DNA of 64,000 nt from JAIWNK01 sp964453115. GTDB taxonomy: Bacteria; Chloroflexota; Anaerolineae; Anaerolineales; Anaerolineaceae. The translations under genes and the position numbers were made by a program. Shown here piece after piece: positions 1 to 8,760 of the stretch. Position 1 is the stretch's first letter; each line of letters begins with the position of its first letter. Location of the stretch: assembly GCA_964453115.1 (NCBI GenBank), contig CAYVRT010000007.1, positions 50,810-114,809 of the forward strand, given 5' to 3'. The notes under the pieces are model-generated. The model saw only the letters and a list, made by a program, of their open reading frames with translations, was not told the origin of the DNA and searched no databases.

Positions 1-1
1 G

Positions 2-706
2 GCCATCGAAGGTTTAGTGCGCCAGGAATTGCAACCATACGGCTGGCAAATTGAAGTCCAGGCAATCGAATATCGCGATCATACGGCCCGTAACATTATC
101 GCTCGACGTGGTCAGGGCGATTCCTGGGTTATTCTTGGCGCCCATTACGACTCCCGGCTGCGTGCCGATGCTGAAAAAGATCCCATCCTGGCCGCTCAGC
201 CCGTCCCTGGAGCCAATGATGGCGCATCCGGCGTTGCGGTTTTGCTAGAGCTTGGCCGCACACTTCCAAAAGACCTGCAAAAAGAAATCTGGCTCGTCTT
301 TTTCGACCTGGAAGACCAGGGCAACCTTCCTGGCTGGGACTGGATATTGGGATCTACTGCCTTTGCCGAAGCACTACAAGGCCAACCTACCGCTGTCATC
401 ATCATAGACATGATTGGCGACGCTGACTTAAATATTCACAAAGAAAAAAATTCCACCCCCGAATTGAACGATCAAATCTGGCAAACCGCCGCCGACCTTG
501 GCTATGCACAGCAATTCCAACCAAATTATAAGTACAGAATCCTGGACGACCATTTACCTTTCCTCCAAAAAAATATCCCTGCCGTAGACATCATAGATTT
601 TGATTATCCATACTGGCACACCCTGCAAGATACCCCCGATAAAGTCTCCGCCAATAGCCTCGAAGCCGTTGGTCGAACGCTCTGGACATGGCTGGTACAA
701 AAATAG
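2..706 (+). CDS. M28-family metallopeptidase, 3' part (gene begins left of the window)
   Basis: The reading frame is open to the left edge, so the N-terminus is missing; a GTG at 17 is probably an internal Val. The 234 residues seen carry the di-zinc set of family M28: GAHYDSR (His), PGANDGASG (Asp), FFDLEDQG (Glu), IIDMIGDAD (Asp) and WHTLQDTPD (His). These residues, and the closing HTLQDTPDKV motif, resemble M28 aminopeptidases and bacterial glutaminyl-cyclase-like members. It would hydrolyse N-terminal residues or cyclise N-terminal Gln. Location cannot be judged because any signal peptide lies outside the window. The next gene starts 72 bases downstream. The family call is secure; the substrate is not. 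Confidence 0.88.
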   Translation, partial: AIEGLVRQELQPYGWQIEVQAIEYRDHTARNIIARRGQGDSWVILGAHYDSRLRADAEKDPILAAQPVPGANDGASGVAVLLELGRTLPKDLQKEIWLVFFDLEDQGNLPGWDWILGSTAFAEALQGQPTAVIIIDMIGDADLNIHKEKNSTPELNDQIWQTAADLGYAQQFQPNYKYRILDDHLPFLQKNIPAVDIIDFDYPYWHTLQDTPDKVSANSLEAVGRTLWTWLVQK

Positions 707-778
707 CATAAACTCACCCATAAAAAAGGCGTCTTGACAGTAGCCAAAAAACAAAACCTGTCGTACACTTAAGCATAG

Positions 779-2014
779 ATGGACGAACTCATTCTGCTAA
801 AAACGATCCGCAATCCATGGCTCAACCGTGCCACACAATCACTGGCCCACGGTTCAGGTCTGCGCGATAACCTGCGTCCACAGCTTGAACGCTTCTTTGA
901 GCTCTTAGAACAAGCTGTTGAAACCGGAGATGCCTCCTGGCTTGATTCTATTTTACAAGTTTGGGCTACTTCCCTGACAGAAAGCGAACTCGAAAATAGC
1001 TGGAGCAATCTGACTGCTTTTTTGCGCGATTTATTAACGCTCACTTTTGAAATCAGTCGCGAAACCCTCACCGAAGGTCAGGCTCTTGCCTTGATGGGCG
1101 TCCTGTTACCCGTTTTTGCTCATGCATCACAACGCATCGCCCAATACGAAATGGAAGCCAAGGTCACCTATATCTCCAATCAACTCACACAGGTAAGACA
1201 AACTCTTGAGCGCCTCGACCGCAGCAAGTCAGACTTTATTGCCATTGCCGCACACGAACTGAAAACCCCTCTAACACTCATCGAGGGCTATGCCGCCATC
1301 TTACGCGAAAGCATGGAAAGCCAAAAAATTGCCACCCCAGGAAGCAGCGAACTATTAACAGGCATTAGCAGCGGCACCCATCGCCTGCATGACATCATCA
1401 ATGACATGATTGATGTTTCTATGATTGATAACAATCTTTTGTCCCTCAGTTTCCAGCCCGTTTGGCTCAATCGCCTTTTCATCATTCTCGAAGGCGAGGC
1501 CAAACCTGCCATTGCCGAACGACGACAAAAATTGGAAATTCGCAACTTTCCAGGCTGTAGCGAAATGACCTTTGCAGACCCCGAACGCCTCCTCCAGGCC
1601 TTCCGCAACCTGGTGTCTAACGCCATCAAATATACACCCGATGGCGGAACCATTCGCGTTGACGGGCGAAAACTCCCCGGATTTATTGAAGTCATCGTTC
1701 AGGACTCCGGCATTGGCATTGCTCCAGAAGACCAAACCCTCATCTTTGAAAAGTTTGGGCGCCTGGGCAATACCGCTCTCCATTCCAGCAGCAAGGTCAA
1801 ATTCAAAGGCGGAGGCCCTGGCCTGGGCCTCCACATCGCAAAAGGCATCATCGAAGCACACGGCGGTACCATCTGGGTCGAATCCATGGGCTACGATGAA
1901 ACAAAATGCCCTGGTTCCACATTTCACATCTTCCTCCCCATTCGCACTACCCCGCCCGACGATTCCTCGGCGCGCCTTTTCGCGCCACTCAGTCAAGCTG
2001 TACACGCATCCTAA
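779..2014 (+). CDS. Soluble sensor histidine kinase (orphan)
   Basis: The 411-residue protein has a helical N-terminal region (about 1-140) without membrane segments, an HisKA domain with the phospho-acceptor box AAHELKTPL (His about 159), and a HATPase_c domain (N-box NLVSNAIKY, G1 DSGIGIAPED, F-box FEKFG, G2 GPGLGLHIAK). It should autophosphorylate and pass phosphate to a response regulator, but no regulator is adjacent. The N-terminus resembles no sensor I recognise; it is loosely like globin/RsbR-type all-helical sensors. A TACACT hexamer ends 9 bases before the ATG and no Shine-Dalgarno sequence is visible, so the leader may be very short. An aminotransferase gene follows after 24 bases, and the functional link is unclear. 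Confidence 0.9.
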   Translation: MDELILLKTIRNPWLNRATQSLAHGSGLRDNLRPQLERFFELLEQAVETGDASWLDSILQVWATSLTESELENSWSNLTAFLRDLLTLTFEISRETLTEGQALALMGVLLPVFAHASQRIAQYEMEAKVTYISNQLTQVRQTLERLDRSKSDFIAIAAHELKTPLTLIEGYAAILRESMESQKIATPGSSELLTGISSGTHRLHDIINDMIDVSMIDNNLLSLSFQPVWLNRLFIILEGEAKPAIAERRQKLEIRNFPGCSEMTFADPERLLQAFRNLVSNAIKYTPDGGTIRVDGRKLPGFIEVIVQDSGIGIAPEDQTLIFEKFGRLGNTALHSSSKVKFKGGGPGLGLHIAKGIIEAHGGTIWVESMGYDETKCPGSTFHIFLPIRTTPPDDSSARLFAPLSQAVHAS

Positions 2015-2038
2015 AAAACTTAAACTAGCGAGGTCACC

Positions 2039-3226
2039 ATGTCCAACAGTTTCATTCGCCCAGCCGATCGAATTGCTTCTTTTAAGCCGTACTTCTTTGC
2101 AGCTCTTGCCCAAAAACTGAACGCTCTACGAGCGCAAGGGATGAGCATCATCCGCATTGATATGGGCTCCCCTGACCTGCCACCAACTGAGTTCATTATC
2201 AATGCACTCGACCAATCTGCTCGCCGCCCTGATACGCATGGCTACACCCCCAATGGCGGAACGCCTGCTTTTCGGCAAGCTATCGCAACATACTACAAAA
2301 ATCGCTTTGGTGTAGAATTGGACCCCAAAACAGAAACTCTAACCCTGTTAGGCTCCAAAGAAGGTCTCTTTAACCTCAGTCAGGTTATGCTCAACCCAGG
2401 CGATGTAGCCCTTGTGCCAGACCCCGGCTACCCCGTCTACTCAGCCAGCGGAATCATTGCAGGTGCTGAAATCTACAACCTGCCCATCCTCAAAGAAAAC
2501 GACTTCCTGCCCGACCTCAACTCCATCCCGGTTGAAATCTTGCGCCGCTCCAGGTTGCTCTGGCTCAACTACCCCAACAACCCCACCGGTGCCATTGCCC
2601 CCTTTGAGTTTTTCGAACAAGCCGTTGAGTTTGCCCACAAGCACCAAATTATCATTGCCCACGACGCCCCCTACGCCGATATTTGCTTTGATGGCTATCG
2701 CGCCCCCAGCATGCTACAGGTTCCTGGCGCCAAAGAAGTCGTCATCGAGTTCAATTCCCTGTCCAAAGCCTACAATATGGCCGGCTGGCGGCTCGGTATG
2801 GCTGTTGGCAATGCCCAGGTGATTAACTACCTGCACACCTATAAAAGCCAAATGGATTCATCGCACTTCCAACCAATCCTCGATGCCGGCATTGCCGCAC
2901 TCACCAGTGACCAATCCTGGCTCGAAGATCGCAATCTCATCTACCAGGAACGCCGTGATATTGTGTTGAGTGCTTTACGAAAAATCGGCTTTGCTGTTGA
3001 TACCCCACCTGCGGCCATCTATGTCTGGGCCCATCTCCCGCAAGACGAAACAGATAGCATCGCCTATTGCGACCGACTGCTGCAAGAAACTGGCGTCAGC
3101 ACTACTCCCGGCGTTGTCTATGGCAAGCACGGCGAAGGCTATGTTCGCGTTTCTCTTGGTACCGAAACCGATAGCATCCGCCAGGCAATGGAACGCTGGA
3201 TTGCCTGGTCAGAAAAGAAAAGATAA
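2039..3226 (+). CDS. Class I/II PLP-dependent aminotransferase (DapL/AspC-like)
   Basis: The 395-residue fold-type I aminotransferase has a GAGGT Shine-Dalgarno just before its ATG. Visible motifs are YPNNPTGA (about 178-185), DAPY (209-212, cofactor-ring contact) and SLSKAYNMAGWRLG, with the Schiff-base Lys at about 243. The C-terminal RVSLGTETDSI holds the arginine that binds the substrate alpha-carboxylate. The N-terminus (DMGSPDLPPTEFIINAL) and overall pattern resemble LL-diaminopimelate aminotransferases and related alanine/aspartate enzymes of Chloroflexota. The exact substrate cannot be set from sequence alone. hflX starts 3 bases after its stop, so the two are probably co-transcribed. 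Confidence 0.9.
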   Translation: MSNSFIRPADRIASFKPYFFAALAQKLNALRAQGMSIIRIDMGSPDLPPTEFIINALDQSARRPDTHGYTPNGGTPAFRQAIATYYKNRFGVELDPKTETLTLLGSKEGLFNLSQVMLNPGDVALVPDPGYPVYSASGIIAGAEIYNLPILKENDFLPDLNSIPVEILRRSRLLWLNYPNNPTGAIAPFEFFEQAVEFAHKHQIIIAHDAPYADICFDGYRAPSMLQVPGAKEVVIEFNSLSKAYNMAGWRLGMAVGNAQVINYLHTYKSQMDSSHFQPILDAGIAALTSDQSWLEDRNLIYQERRDIVLSALRKIGFAVDTPPAAIYVWAHLPQDETDSIAYCDRLLQETGVSTTPGVVYGKHGEGYVRVSLGTETDSIRQAMERWIAWSEKKR

Positions 3227-3228
3227 TC

Positions 3229-4554
3229 ATGTCAAAAAGAACCCCCGAAAACACCCGTCCGCCTGTAGAACGCGCCTTTCTCGTTGGTGTCAATCTGCGC
3301 AGCGATCCGGGTATTCTATCATTGGAAGAGTCGCTCGCAGAACTTGCACTGTTATGTGAAACCGCAGGCCTGGAAGTTGTGGGTGAAACCGTCCAGAACC
3401 TCGATACCCCGCACCCCGACACCTTCATCGGATCGGGAAAAGTTGAGGAAATTAAGGCTCTGGCCGAAGAAACTCTTGCCGATGTCATCATCTTTGATAA
3501 CGAACTACTCCCCCGTCATCAGCGCGAGCTAGAAGAACGTTTCGAATCAGCAGTGCGTGTTCTGGACCGGACTGCCCTCATCCTGGATATTTTTGCCCAA
3601 CATGCCATCACACGCGAGGGCGCATTGCAAGTTGAACTTGCACAATACGAGTACCGTCTACCTCGCCTCACCCGCGCCTGGACTCATCTGGCCCGTCAGG
3701 CAGGAGGCGGAGGAGGACGCACAGGCAGCATTGGCGGCGTTGGTCTGCGTGGCCCTGGCGAAACTCAACTCGAAATTGATCGGCGCGAGATCCGTCACCG
3801 TATCTCACACCTCAAAGAAGAAATCGAAAAAGTGCGCGCCCATCGTAGCAACTACCGCGCCCAACGCAAACGTTCTCACATTCCCATCATCTCCATTGTT
3901 GGCTATACCAATGCCGGAAAATCCACCCTGCTCAATCGCCTTGCCAAATCAAGTGTTTATGTTGCCAACCAGCTCTTTGCCACCCTCGACCCAACCACGC
4001 GGCGCGTTACTCTACCCGGCGGACACATTGCCCTCTTTACAGATACCGTCGGGTTTATTCAAAAGTTGCCCACGCAGCTAATTGCCGCTTTCCGCGCCAC
4101 GCTGGAAGAAATTACCGAAGCCGATCTGCTCATCCATCTGGTAGACATTACTCATCCCAATGCCCTGGCACAATTCAAATCTGTTCAACAAACCTTGATA
4201 GAAATCGGTGCCGGTCACATCCCGGTTATCACCGCCCTCAACAAAACCGATCGCCTGAAAAACCAGCCCGCCATCAGCGAATACAGCAACGCAATCCCCA
4301 TTTCAGCCCTCAAAGGACAGGGATTGCCCGATCTGCTACAGTCCATCGAACAGGAACTATTCGAAACCTATGTTCCCATTTATGTTCGTCTGCCCTACCA
4401 ACAAGGACAACTCATCTCCCTCTTTCACGAAGAGGGCCGAATTGAAACTGTCGAACATGATCGCCACGGCGTTGTCATGAAAGGGCAAATCCCCGTCCGT
4501 TTGCTGGCTCGTTTCCAGCCCTTCTTACAACCGACCAAAACCACCCCCAGGTGA
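3229..4554 (+). CDS. hflX: GTPase HflX
   Basis: HflX is a ribosome-associated GTPase that splits stalled or stressed 70S ribosomes. The 441 residues show the N-terminal HflX domain (GVNL, DTFIGSGKVEEI), the glycine-rich linker with GGGGRTGSIGGVGLRGPGE, and a Ras-like G domain: G1 GYTNAGKST, G2 DPTTRR, G3 DTVGFI, G4 NKTD. The LRGPGETQLEIDRR motif is specific to the family. It follows the aminotransferase stop by 2 bases. The stop overlaps the Shine-Dalgarno of the next small gene, giving an operon of aminotransferase, hflX and a membrane peptide. Confidence 0.96.
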   Translation: MSKRTPENTRPPVERAFLVGVNLRSDPGILSLEESLAELALLCETAGLEVVGETVQNLDTPHPDTFIGSGKVEEIKALAEETLADVIIFDNELLPRHQRELEERFESAVRVLDRTALILDIFAQHAITREGALQVELAQYEYRLPRLTRAWTHLARQAGGGGGRTGSIGGVGLRGPGETQLEIDRREIRHRISHLKEEIEKVRAHRSNYRAQRKRSHIPIISIVGYTNAGKSTLLNRLAKSSVYVANQLFATLDPTTRRVTLPGGHIALFTDTVGFIQKLPTQLIAAFRATLEEITEADLLIHLVDITHPNALAQFKSVQQTLIEIGAGHIPVITALNKTDRLKNQPAISEYSNAIPISALKGQGLPDLLQSIEQELFETYVPIYVRLPYQQGQLISLFHEEGRIETVEHDRHGVVMKGQIPVRLLARFQPFLQPTKTTPR

Positions 4555-4559
4555 TTGCA

Positions 4560-4766
4560 ATGGAAAAATTCTCTCAGTTCATTGATAAACTATCTAATTT
4601 CTTTGCACCCCGCAAAGGGCTACTCCCTCTCATTGGCATTTTACTGATCCTGCTCAACTTCATTATCAGTCTATTGCCCCTTGGATGGTTCGCCTCATCC
4701 GATATTCTTTTGCATCTCGGAATCATCATTGCTATCCTTGGCCTCATGCTGGCCTGGGCGCTCTAA
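4560..4766 (+). CDS. Small membrane protein, unknown
   Basis: A 68-residue protein with two hydrophobic helices (roughly 22-45 and 48-67), separated by a short Gly/Trp/Ser turn. I do not recognise a family. The start chosen is the ATG at 4560, because AGGTGA lies 5 bases upstream and overlaps the hflX stop; a GTG at 4551 would add three residues. The gene is closed by the hairpin at 4783-4814. Translational coupling to hflX is likely. No function can be given. Confidence 0.6.
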   Translation: MEKFSQFIDKLSNFFAPRKGLLPLIGILLILLNFIISLLPLGWFASSDILLHLGIIIAILGLMLAWAL

Positions 4767-4782
4767 AAACACACCATTTAAA

Positions 4783-4814
4783 CAGAAACGGGCCGCATAA
4801 CGGCCCGTTTTCTG
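4783..4814. terminator. Bidirectional intrinsic terminator between hflX operon and rpmF
   Basis: A GC-rich inverted repeat (cgggccg / cggcccg core, flanked by aaa / ttt) with a 5-base loop. A T-run follows on the + side and A residues precede it, so it can end transcription from both converging sides. Confidence 0.85.
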
Positions 4815-4827
4815 TGTTTGAGAAAAA

Positions 4828-5025
4828 CTACTTCGATTTCTTTTCTTTATCCATATTGATCACTTCGCGACCCTGGTAATGCCCACAACTCGGGCAAACC
4901 GTGTGCGAAAGGCGCATCTCACCACAATTGCTGCACTGCACCAGATTCAACGGCTGCAACGCGTCCTGGGCGCGACGGCGATCGCGGCGACCCTTCGAAT
5001 GTTTCCGTTTTGGTTGAGGAACCAT
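4828..5025 (-). CDS. rpmF: 50S ribosomal protein L32
   Basis: L32 is a small protein of the large ribosomal subunit. The 65 residues have the typical basic start MVPQPKRKHSKGRRDRRRA, followed by a zinc ribbon with four cysteines (CSNC about 31-34, CPSC about 44-47), i.e. the zinc-binding C+ paralogue. An AGGAG precedes the ATG. A near-consensus promoter sits at 5073-5102. In many bacteria rpmF lies next to plsX; here plsX is 37 kb away. Confidence 0.97.
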   Translation of the reverse strand: MVPQPKRKHSKGRRDRRRAQDALQPLNLVQCSNCGEMRLSHTVCPSCGHYQGREVINMDKEKKSK

Positions 5026-5072
5026 GCCATACTCCTATAGAATAACTTATCGCTGTAAAACACAACCTGCCT

Positions 5073-5102
5073 ATTATACCTGTGCCACCTTGATAATGTC
5101 AA
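5073..5102 (-). promoter_or_regulatory. Sigma70-type promoter of rpmF
   Basis: TTGACA (5097-5102) and TATAAT (5073-5078) are both perfect hexamers with an 18-base spacer. The -35 overlaps the stop codon of the upstream flavoprotein gene, so rpmF can be expressed strongly on its own. Confidence 0.8.
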
Positions 5103-6619
5103 GGAATCCTGCCTCTTTTTTGTAATTTTGTACGCCGCATCTTTCGTCCAGCTCGCATCATCCGCTCAATCCATCCAGCCAATGCCTCCGGCTGCGGATA
5201 TGACAACAAAGGCCAGGGCATCACCCCATGCCGCTCAAGCACCGCATTTGCCGCCAAAATCCCTGTTGCACAGGCGCGCTCCATAAACAACGCCGGCAGC
5301 GGATCTCGAACCCAATCTCCACAGCAAACCAGTCCCGGCCATTCCGTCATCACCCCCAGGTGCTGCTCAGGCATTCCAAGTCCAAACAAAGTATGTGTTG
5401 TTGCATTGCGCTGTAAATGATGCGCGATACGATGCTCTCGCAGCTCAGGAAATGCCGACTGCACATCTAAAATCGCGCGACTGATCAATAGCGAATCTGG
5501 CTCCTGCAAAACCTTTGGCGGCCCATATACATGCACCTCCAACACACTACCGCCCGTCTTTCGCCTCCAAGCAACATATGGATCATAAATTCGATCCAAC
5601 CAAAAGAAATTATCCAAGATAAAGTCACCACTAAAAATTCCAGCCTCAGCCCCCGGCCAAGGCGTTGTATCAAACCAGAAACGCAACACAGCATTTGCAG
5701 TGCCTTGCGGCCAATACCAGCTTTCGCGCTCCAACCCACTCTCGGCCATTAAATTTTGTGCAGCCGGAGCATCCACAGCCAACACAACTTCTCTGCAATC
5801 AAGTGTTACCTCCACCTCTGCCCGCCTTACCCAAACTCGCCAACCATTTAGCCCTCGTTCCAGACGGATAACACGTGCCTCCGTCTGCACTTCTCCACCC
5901 AACGCAATCACACGCTTTGCCAAAGGCTCAACCAGCGTTTCCCCGCTCTGACCCGGCAAATACCCAAAAGCCCAGGCATCACGCCTCAAAACAGTGTAAA
6001 AACGCAAAAATGCCAAAAATCCAGCCAATGGAATTTCATCTGGATTCGCCGCTAGCCCAGAACGCGCCAACCCAACAAACAAAGCTCGTAAGCCCGGAGG
6101 CCAGCCGCGCAGCAAATTCGAAAGCCGCATCCCCGCCAATGGTTGTTGTTCGGCTAATGGATCCACCCCAATAGCAAACACCAATCCATACCAGGCCAGC
6201 GGCAATGCCAACCAGTCCTGTACAGTCATTGTTGACCAAAAATCAGGCCGCATAAACATCCCCAAATAATGAAATGGTGCAGGCATCAGGCTGTGTCGAA
6301 TTGCACTGCCGATATTGGCCGATCGAACATAGCTTCCATAACGCAGAATCCAGCGTTCTTCACGAGCTGGCACCAACACCGGACGCAAACCATGCCTGGC
6401 AAGCATCGCCTGAAAATTACGATACCCAGACCACACACCATGCACCCCATGTTCCAACACAAAAGCCTGGTCTTGGACCTTTACCACATCCCCAACCGCC
6501 AAACGCCCCCCCAACCGCGAGTCCGCTTCCAACACCAAGGGCGAAATTCCCCGCTCGGCCAGATGTAATGCAGCCGAAAGCCCAGCCAGCCCGCCCCCCA
6601 CCACCACAACTTCAGTCAA
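5099..6619 (-). CDS. FAD-dependent amine-oxidase/phytoene-desaturase-like oxidoreductase
   Basis: A 506-residue flavoprotein with an N-terminal dinucleotide fold VVVGGGLAGLSAALHLAERG, the acidic end of beta-2 (LEADSRLGGRL) and a C-terminal FAD motif (CCGDWVRDPLPALFMERA). This layout matches the phytoene desaturase/HpnE (hydroxysqualene dehydroxylase)/amine-oxidase superfamily, which desaturates or oxidises hydrophobic, often isoprenoid, substrates. The start chosen is the TTG at 6619: GAGGAGG precedes it by 6 bases and it overlaps the upstream stop codon. An in-frame ATG at 6667 would add 16 residues lying inside the upstream gene. It is the last gene of a four-gene redox operon. The substrate is unknown. 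Confidence 0.85.
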   Translation of the reverse strand: MTEVVVVGGGLAGLSAALHLAERGISPLVLEADSRLGGRLAVGDVVKVQDQAFVLEHGVHGVWSGYRNFQAMLARHGLRPVLVPAREERWILRYGSYVRSANIGSAIRHSLMPAPFHYLGMFMRPDFWSTMTVQDWLALPLAWYGLVFAIGVDPLAEQQPLAGMRLSNLLRGWPPGLRALFVGLARSGLAANPDEIPLAGFLAFLRFYTVLRRDAWAFGYLPGQSGETLVEPLAKRVIALGGEVQTEARVIRLERGLNGWRVWVRRAEVEVTLDCREVVLAVDAPAAQNLMAESGLERESWYWPQGTANAVLRFWFDTTPWPGAEAGIFSGDFILDNFFWLDRIYDPYVAWRRKTGGSVLEVHVYGPPKVLQEPDSLLISRAILDVQSAFPELREHRIAHHLQRNATTHTLFGLGMPEQHLGVMTEWPGLVCCGDWVRDPLPALFMERACATGILAANAVLERHGVMPWPLLSYPQPEALAGWIERMMRAGRKMRRTKLQKRGRIP

Positions 6620-7676
6620 GCTGTTCCTCCTCAACCCGCAAGCCCAAAGCTTGCAAACACCCCTCACCCAAAACCCGTGCTGGAGAAAGCAATCCCCGCT
6701 CTGTCACCGCTCCAGACAAAATCTGCCCCACCGCCCGCGCCAAAATCAGCGCCGTTTGTTCATAAACCCCTTGCCCAATCACTGAAACTCGACAACTTTC
6801 ACCACTTCCCCTCTGCACAAAAACAGCTACTTCAAACTCATCCCGACTACGAATGCCATCTTGCACCGCCGGGTACAACTTAAGCAGCCCCAATGGTAGC
6901 TCACGAAGCACTGAACGAGCCAGGAGAGCAAACAAAGGCACCAGCAACGGCGCCCACAAAAACATTCCCGGAGACCCCGTCATCCAACTACCCACCGACT
7001 GTACTGGCACATGCAGCGGCCAGGCCACCGTTTCACAACTAGGAAAACTCAATGCCATTTTCCTGCCATACCACAAATCAAACTGCCGCACCCGGCTTCC
7101 AGGCAATCTTCCATGCAATCGTCCATTTTGATACACAAACCACGAAGTGCCAAGCGCTCGAATCGCCGAACGTCGAGTTCCATCGCTTGCCCCCTTACCC
7201 GGCACATGATAAACCACATCCGCCCTGCGATAAGCCCCCTCCTGCATTTTTGCGACCATCATTGCAACAGCACAATCCGAAACTGCAACCTCAAAAGCAC
7301 AGGCTGGCACAACAATGACTCGGTTACTTTTTGCTAGACCGTCATAGGCGCGTAACCTGACCACAAAGCCAAGTTCATTGGTTGTATCCAAATAATGAAC
7401 ACCACCTAACACCGTTGCCCGAACAACAGCCTCTCCCAGGTCAGTAAACGGCCCAACACAATTAATTAGCACCCGTGTCCCCTTCAACAAACACGGCAAA
7501 TCGTCCGCTCGCCTGACATCAACTTGCAGGCATGCCGGCCTGGCGCTCAAGCTATCTGCCAGTTCACAAAGTTTCGAGAGCGAACGCCCGGCCAAACGAT
7601 AGGGCAAACCAGCAGCATCTATCGCATTCGCCACCAAACGCCCCGTATACCCTGTCGCTCCCAAAATGGTAATCAT
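6612..7676 (-). CDS. Saccharopine-dehydrogenase-like NAD(P)-binding reductase (trans-acting enoyl reductase type)
   Basis: A 354-residue protein beginning MITILGATGYTGRLVA, a Rossmann NAD(P) loop (GATGYTG) shared with saccharopine dehydrogenases and with mycobacterial trans-acting enoyl reductases. GTRVLINCVGPF and GGVHYLDTTNELGFV fit the same superfamily. The second half is hydrophobic (about residues 225-265), so it may touch membranes or lipid. The ATG at 7676 is preferred, because an upstream ATG at 7715 would overlap the radical SAM gene. The context (Fe-S protein, radical SAM, flavin desaturase-like enzyme) suggests reduction of an unsaturated or isoprenoid lipid intermediate. That is inference only. 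Confidence 0.8.
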   Translation of the reverse strand: MITILGATGYTGRLVANAIDAAGLPYRLAGRSLSKLCELADSLSARPACLQVDVRRADDLPCLLKGTRVLINCVGPFTDLGEAVVRATVLGGVHYLDTTNELGFVVRLRAYDGLAKSNRVIVVPACAFEVAVSDCAVAMMVAKMQEGAYRRADVVYHVPGKGASDGTRRSAIRALGTSWFVYQNGRLHGRLPGSRVRQFDLWYGRKMALSFPSCETVAWPLHVPVQSVGSWMTGSPGMFLWAPLLVPLFALLARSVLRELPLGLLKLYPAVQDGIRSRDEFEVAVFVQRGSGESCRVSVIGQGVYEQTALILARAVGQILSGAVTERGLLSPARVLGEGCLQALGLRVEEEQLD

Positions 7677-7683
7677 GTGCAGG

Positions 7684-8751
7684 TCATCCTGGGGCAAAAA
7701 TTGCCACGTGTCCATGACGACTATGCCGAGAAGTCAACAACTCGCGTGCCAAAACCAGTGGGTGCGTCTGCATCAGCGAAGGCTCCAAATAACACTGTTG
7801 GAAACAGCTCGTGCAGGTCTGCGGAGGCCTTCCATAACGCTGCAAGGCCAATGTCAATGCTTCATCCCAATAATCCACATCCTGCAAACGGCAAGGCCGC
7901 CCGCCTTGTTCGCCACCATCCCGTTCAATGGGGCGGCAAGGAAACGTGAGGCTACCATCCACCCAAATGCGCGGGTTTAGCGTCGGATAACACGCAAACG
8001 TCTCAAAACGTCGCAAAGCTCTCAAATAGGCCCAACTGCCAAGCACAGGGCCACCGTTTCGTTTCTCTTCCATCAAACCATCCAGAAAATCTGCATATTG
8101 CTGCGAAACCAGCACATCGTAATGCGGCCAATGATGAACAGCCTGAGGTGAAAAAGCCGCCAAAACACCGTGTTTACGGCAAAAATCCAATACCCGGTTC
8201 GCACCCGGCAAAGTCTGTGGCGTCAAAACGCAATTAACCACCAGAGCAAAGCCTAATGTGCGTTGCAATGCAGCCGCCCTTCGCAAATTATCCAAAATGG
8301 TTTCAGCCACCAAAGGTGAAACGCCAATCACCCCTGCCCAATATGGCATATCTACAGAATCCAGACTAACCACCACTCGGTCTAACAAAGCCAACAGTTT
8401 CTCGCGTCCGCTCAACAAACTGCCATTGGTCAACAAAGTCAAATGCCGAAAACGCAAATTTAATTTGGCATACCGCACCAATTCTTCCAACTCTGGCACC
8501 AACAATGGCTCGCCGCCAGTCAAAATCAAACAATCCATTCCTGATCGAATCGTGCGCAAAACTCTACGTGCTTCATCCAAAGGTAAGGGCCGCTCCTGCA
8601 TAGCATTCCGATGCGCCCCAAAATCCTCACAATATACACAATTCAAGTTACATTGCGCCGTCAGGTAAAAAGTAGCCACCAAGGGGCGCAATATCGAATC
8701 GCCGCCTAACAAACGCAAAACATTTTGCACATAATTCCTGGGCAGCAACAC
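7684..8751 (-). CDS. Radical SAM protein with C-terminal cysteine cluster
   Basis: The 355 residues start at a GTG preceded by GGAG/GAGG. The CxxxCxxC motif QCNLNCVYC (Cys 34, 38, 41) binds the SAM-cleaving [4Fe-4S] cluster, and ILTGGEPLL is the SAM-contact GGE motif. The C-terminal part holds CYPTLNPRIWVDGSLTFPC, then CRL and CTSCFQQC, a SPASM/twitch-like set of cysteines that may bind auxiliary clusters. It should generate a 5'-deoxyadenosyl radical for a difficult chemical step, but the substrate is unknown. It is the second gene of the four-gene operon, 9 bases after the Fe-S protein gene. Confidence 0.88.
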   Translation of the reverse strand: MLLPRNYVQNVLRLLGGDSILRPLVATFYLTAQCNLNCVYCEDFGAHRNAMQERPLPLDEARRVLRTIRSGMDCLILTGGEPLLVPELEELVRYAKLNLRFRHLTLLTNGSLLSGREKLLALLDRVVVSLDSVDMPYWAGVIGVSPLVAETILDNLRRAAALQRTLGFALVVNCVLTPQTLPGANRVLDFCRKHGVLAAFSPQAVHHWPHYDVLVSQQYADFLDGLMEEKRNGGPVLGSWAYLRALRRFETFACYPTLNPRIWVDGSLTFPCRPIERDGGEQGGRPCRLQDVDYWDEALTLALQRYGRPPQTCTSCFQQCYLEPSLMQTHPLVLARELLTSRHSRHGHVAIFAPG

Positions 8752-8760
8752 AATAACGCC

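Noticed and set aside
734..769. TTGACA (734-739) with TACACT (764-769) as a promoter of the first kinase gene
   Set aside because: The spacer would be 24 bases, too long for a sigma70-type promoter. Only the TACACT is kept as a weak possibility.
1355..2113. A 252-codon open frame antisense to the first histidine kinase gene
   Set aside because: Its protein has no recognisable domain, and the + strand frame encodes an unmistakable kinase. Long antisense frames are expected here because of the strand bias.
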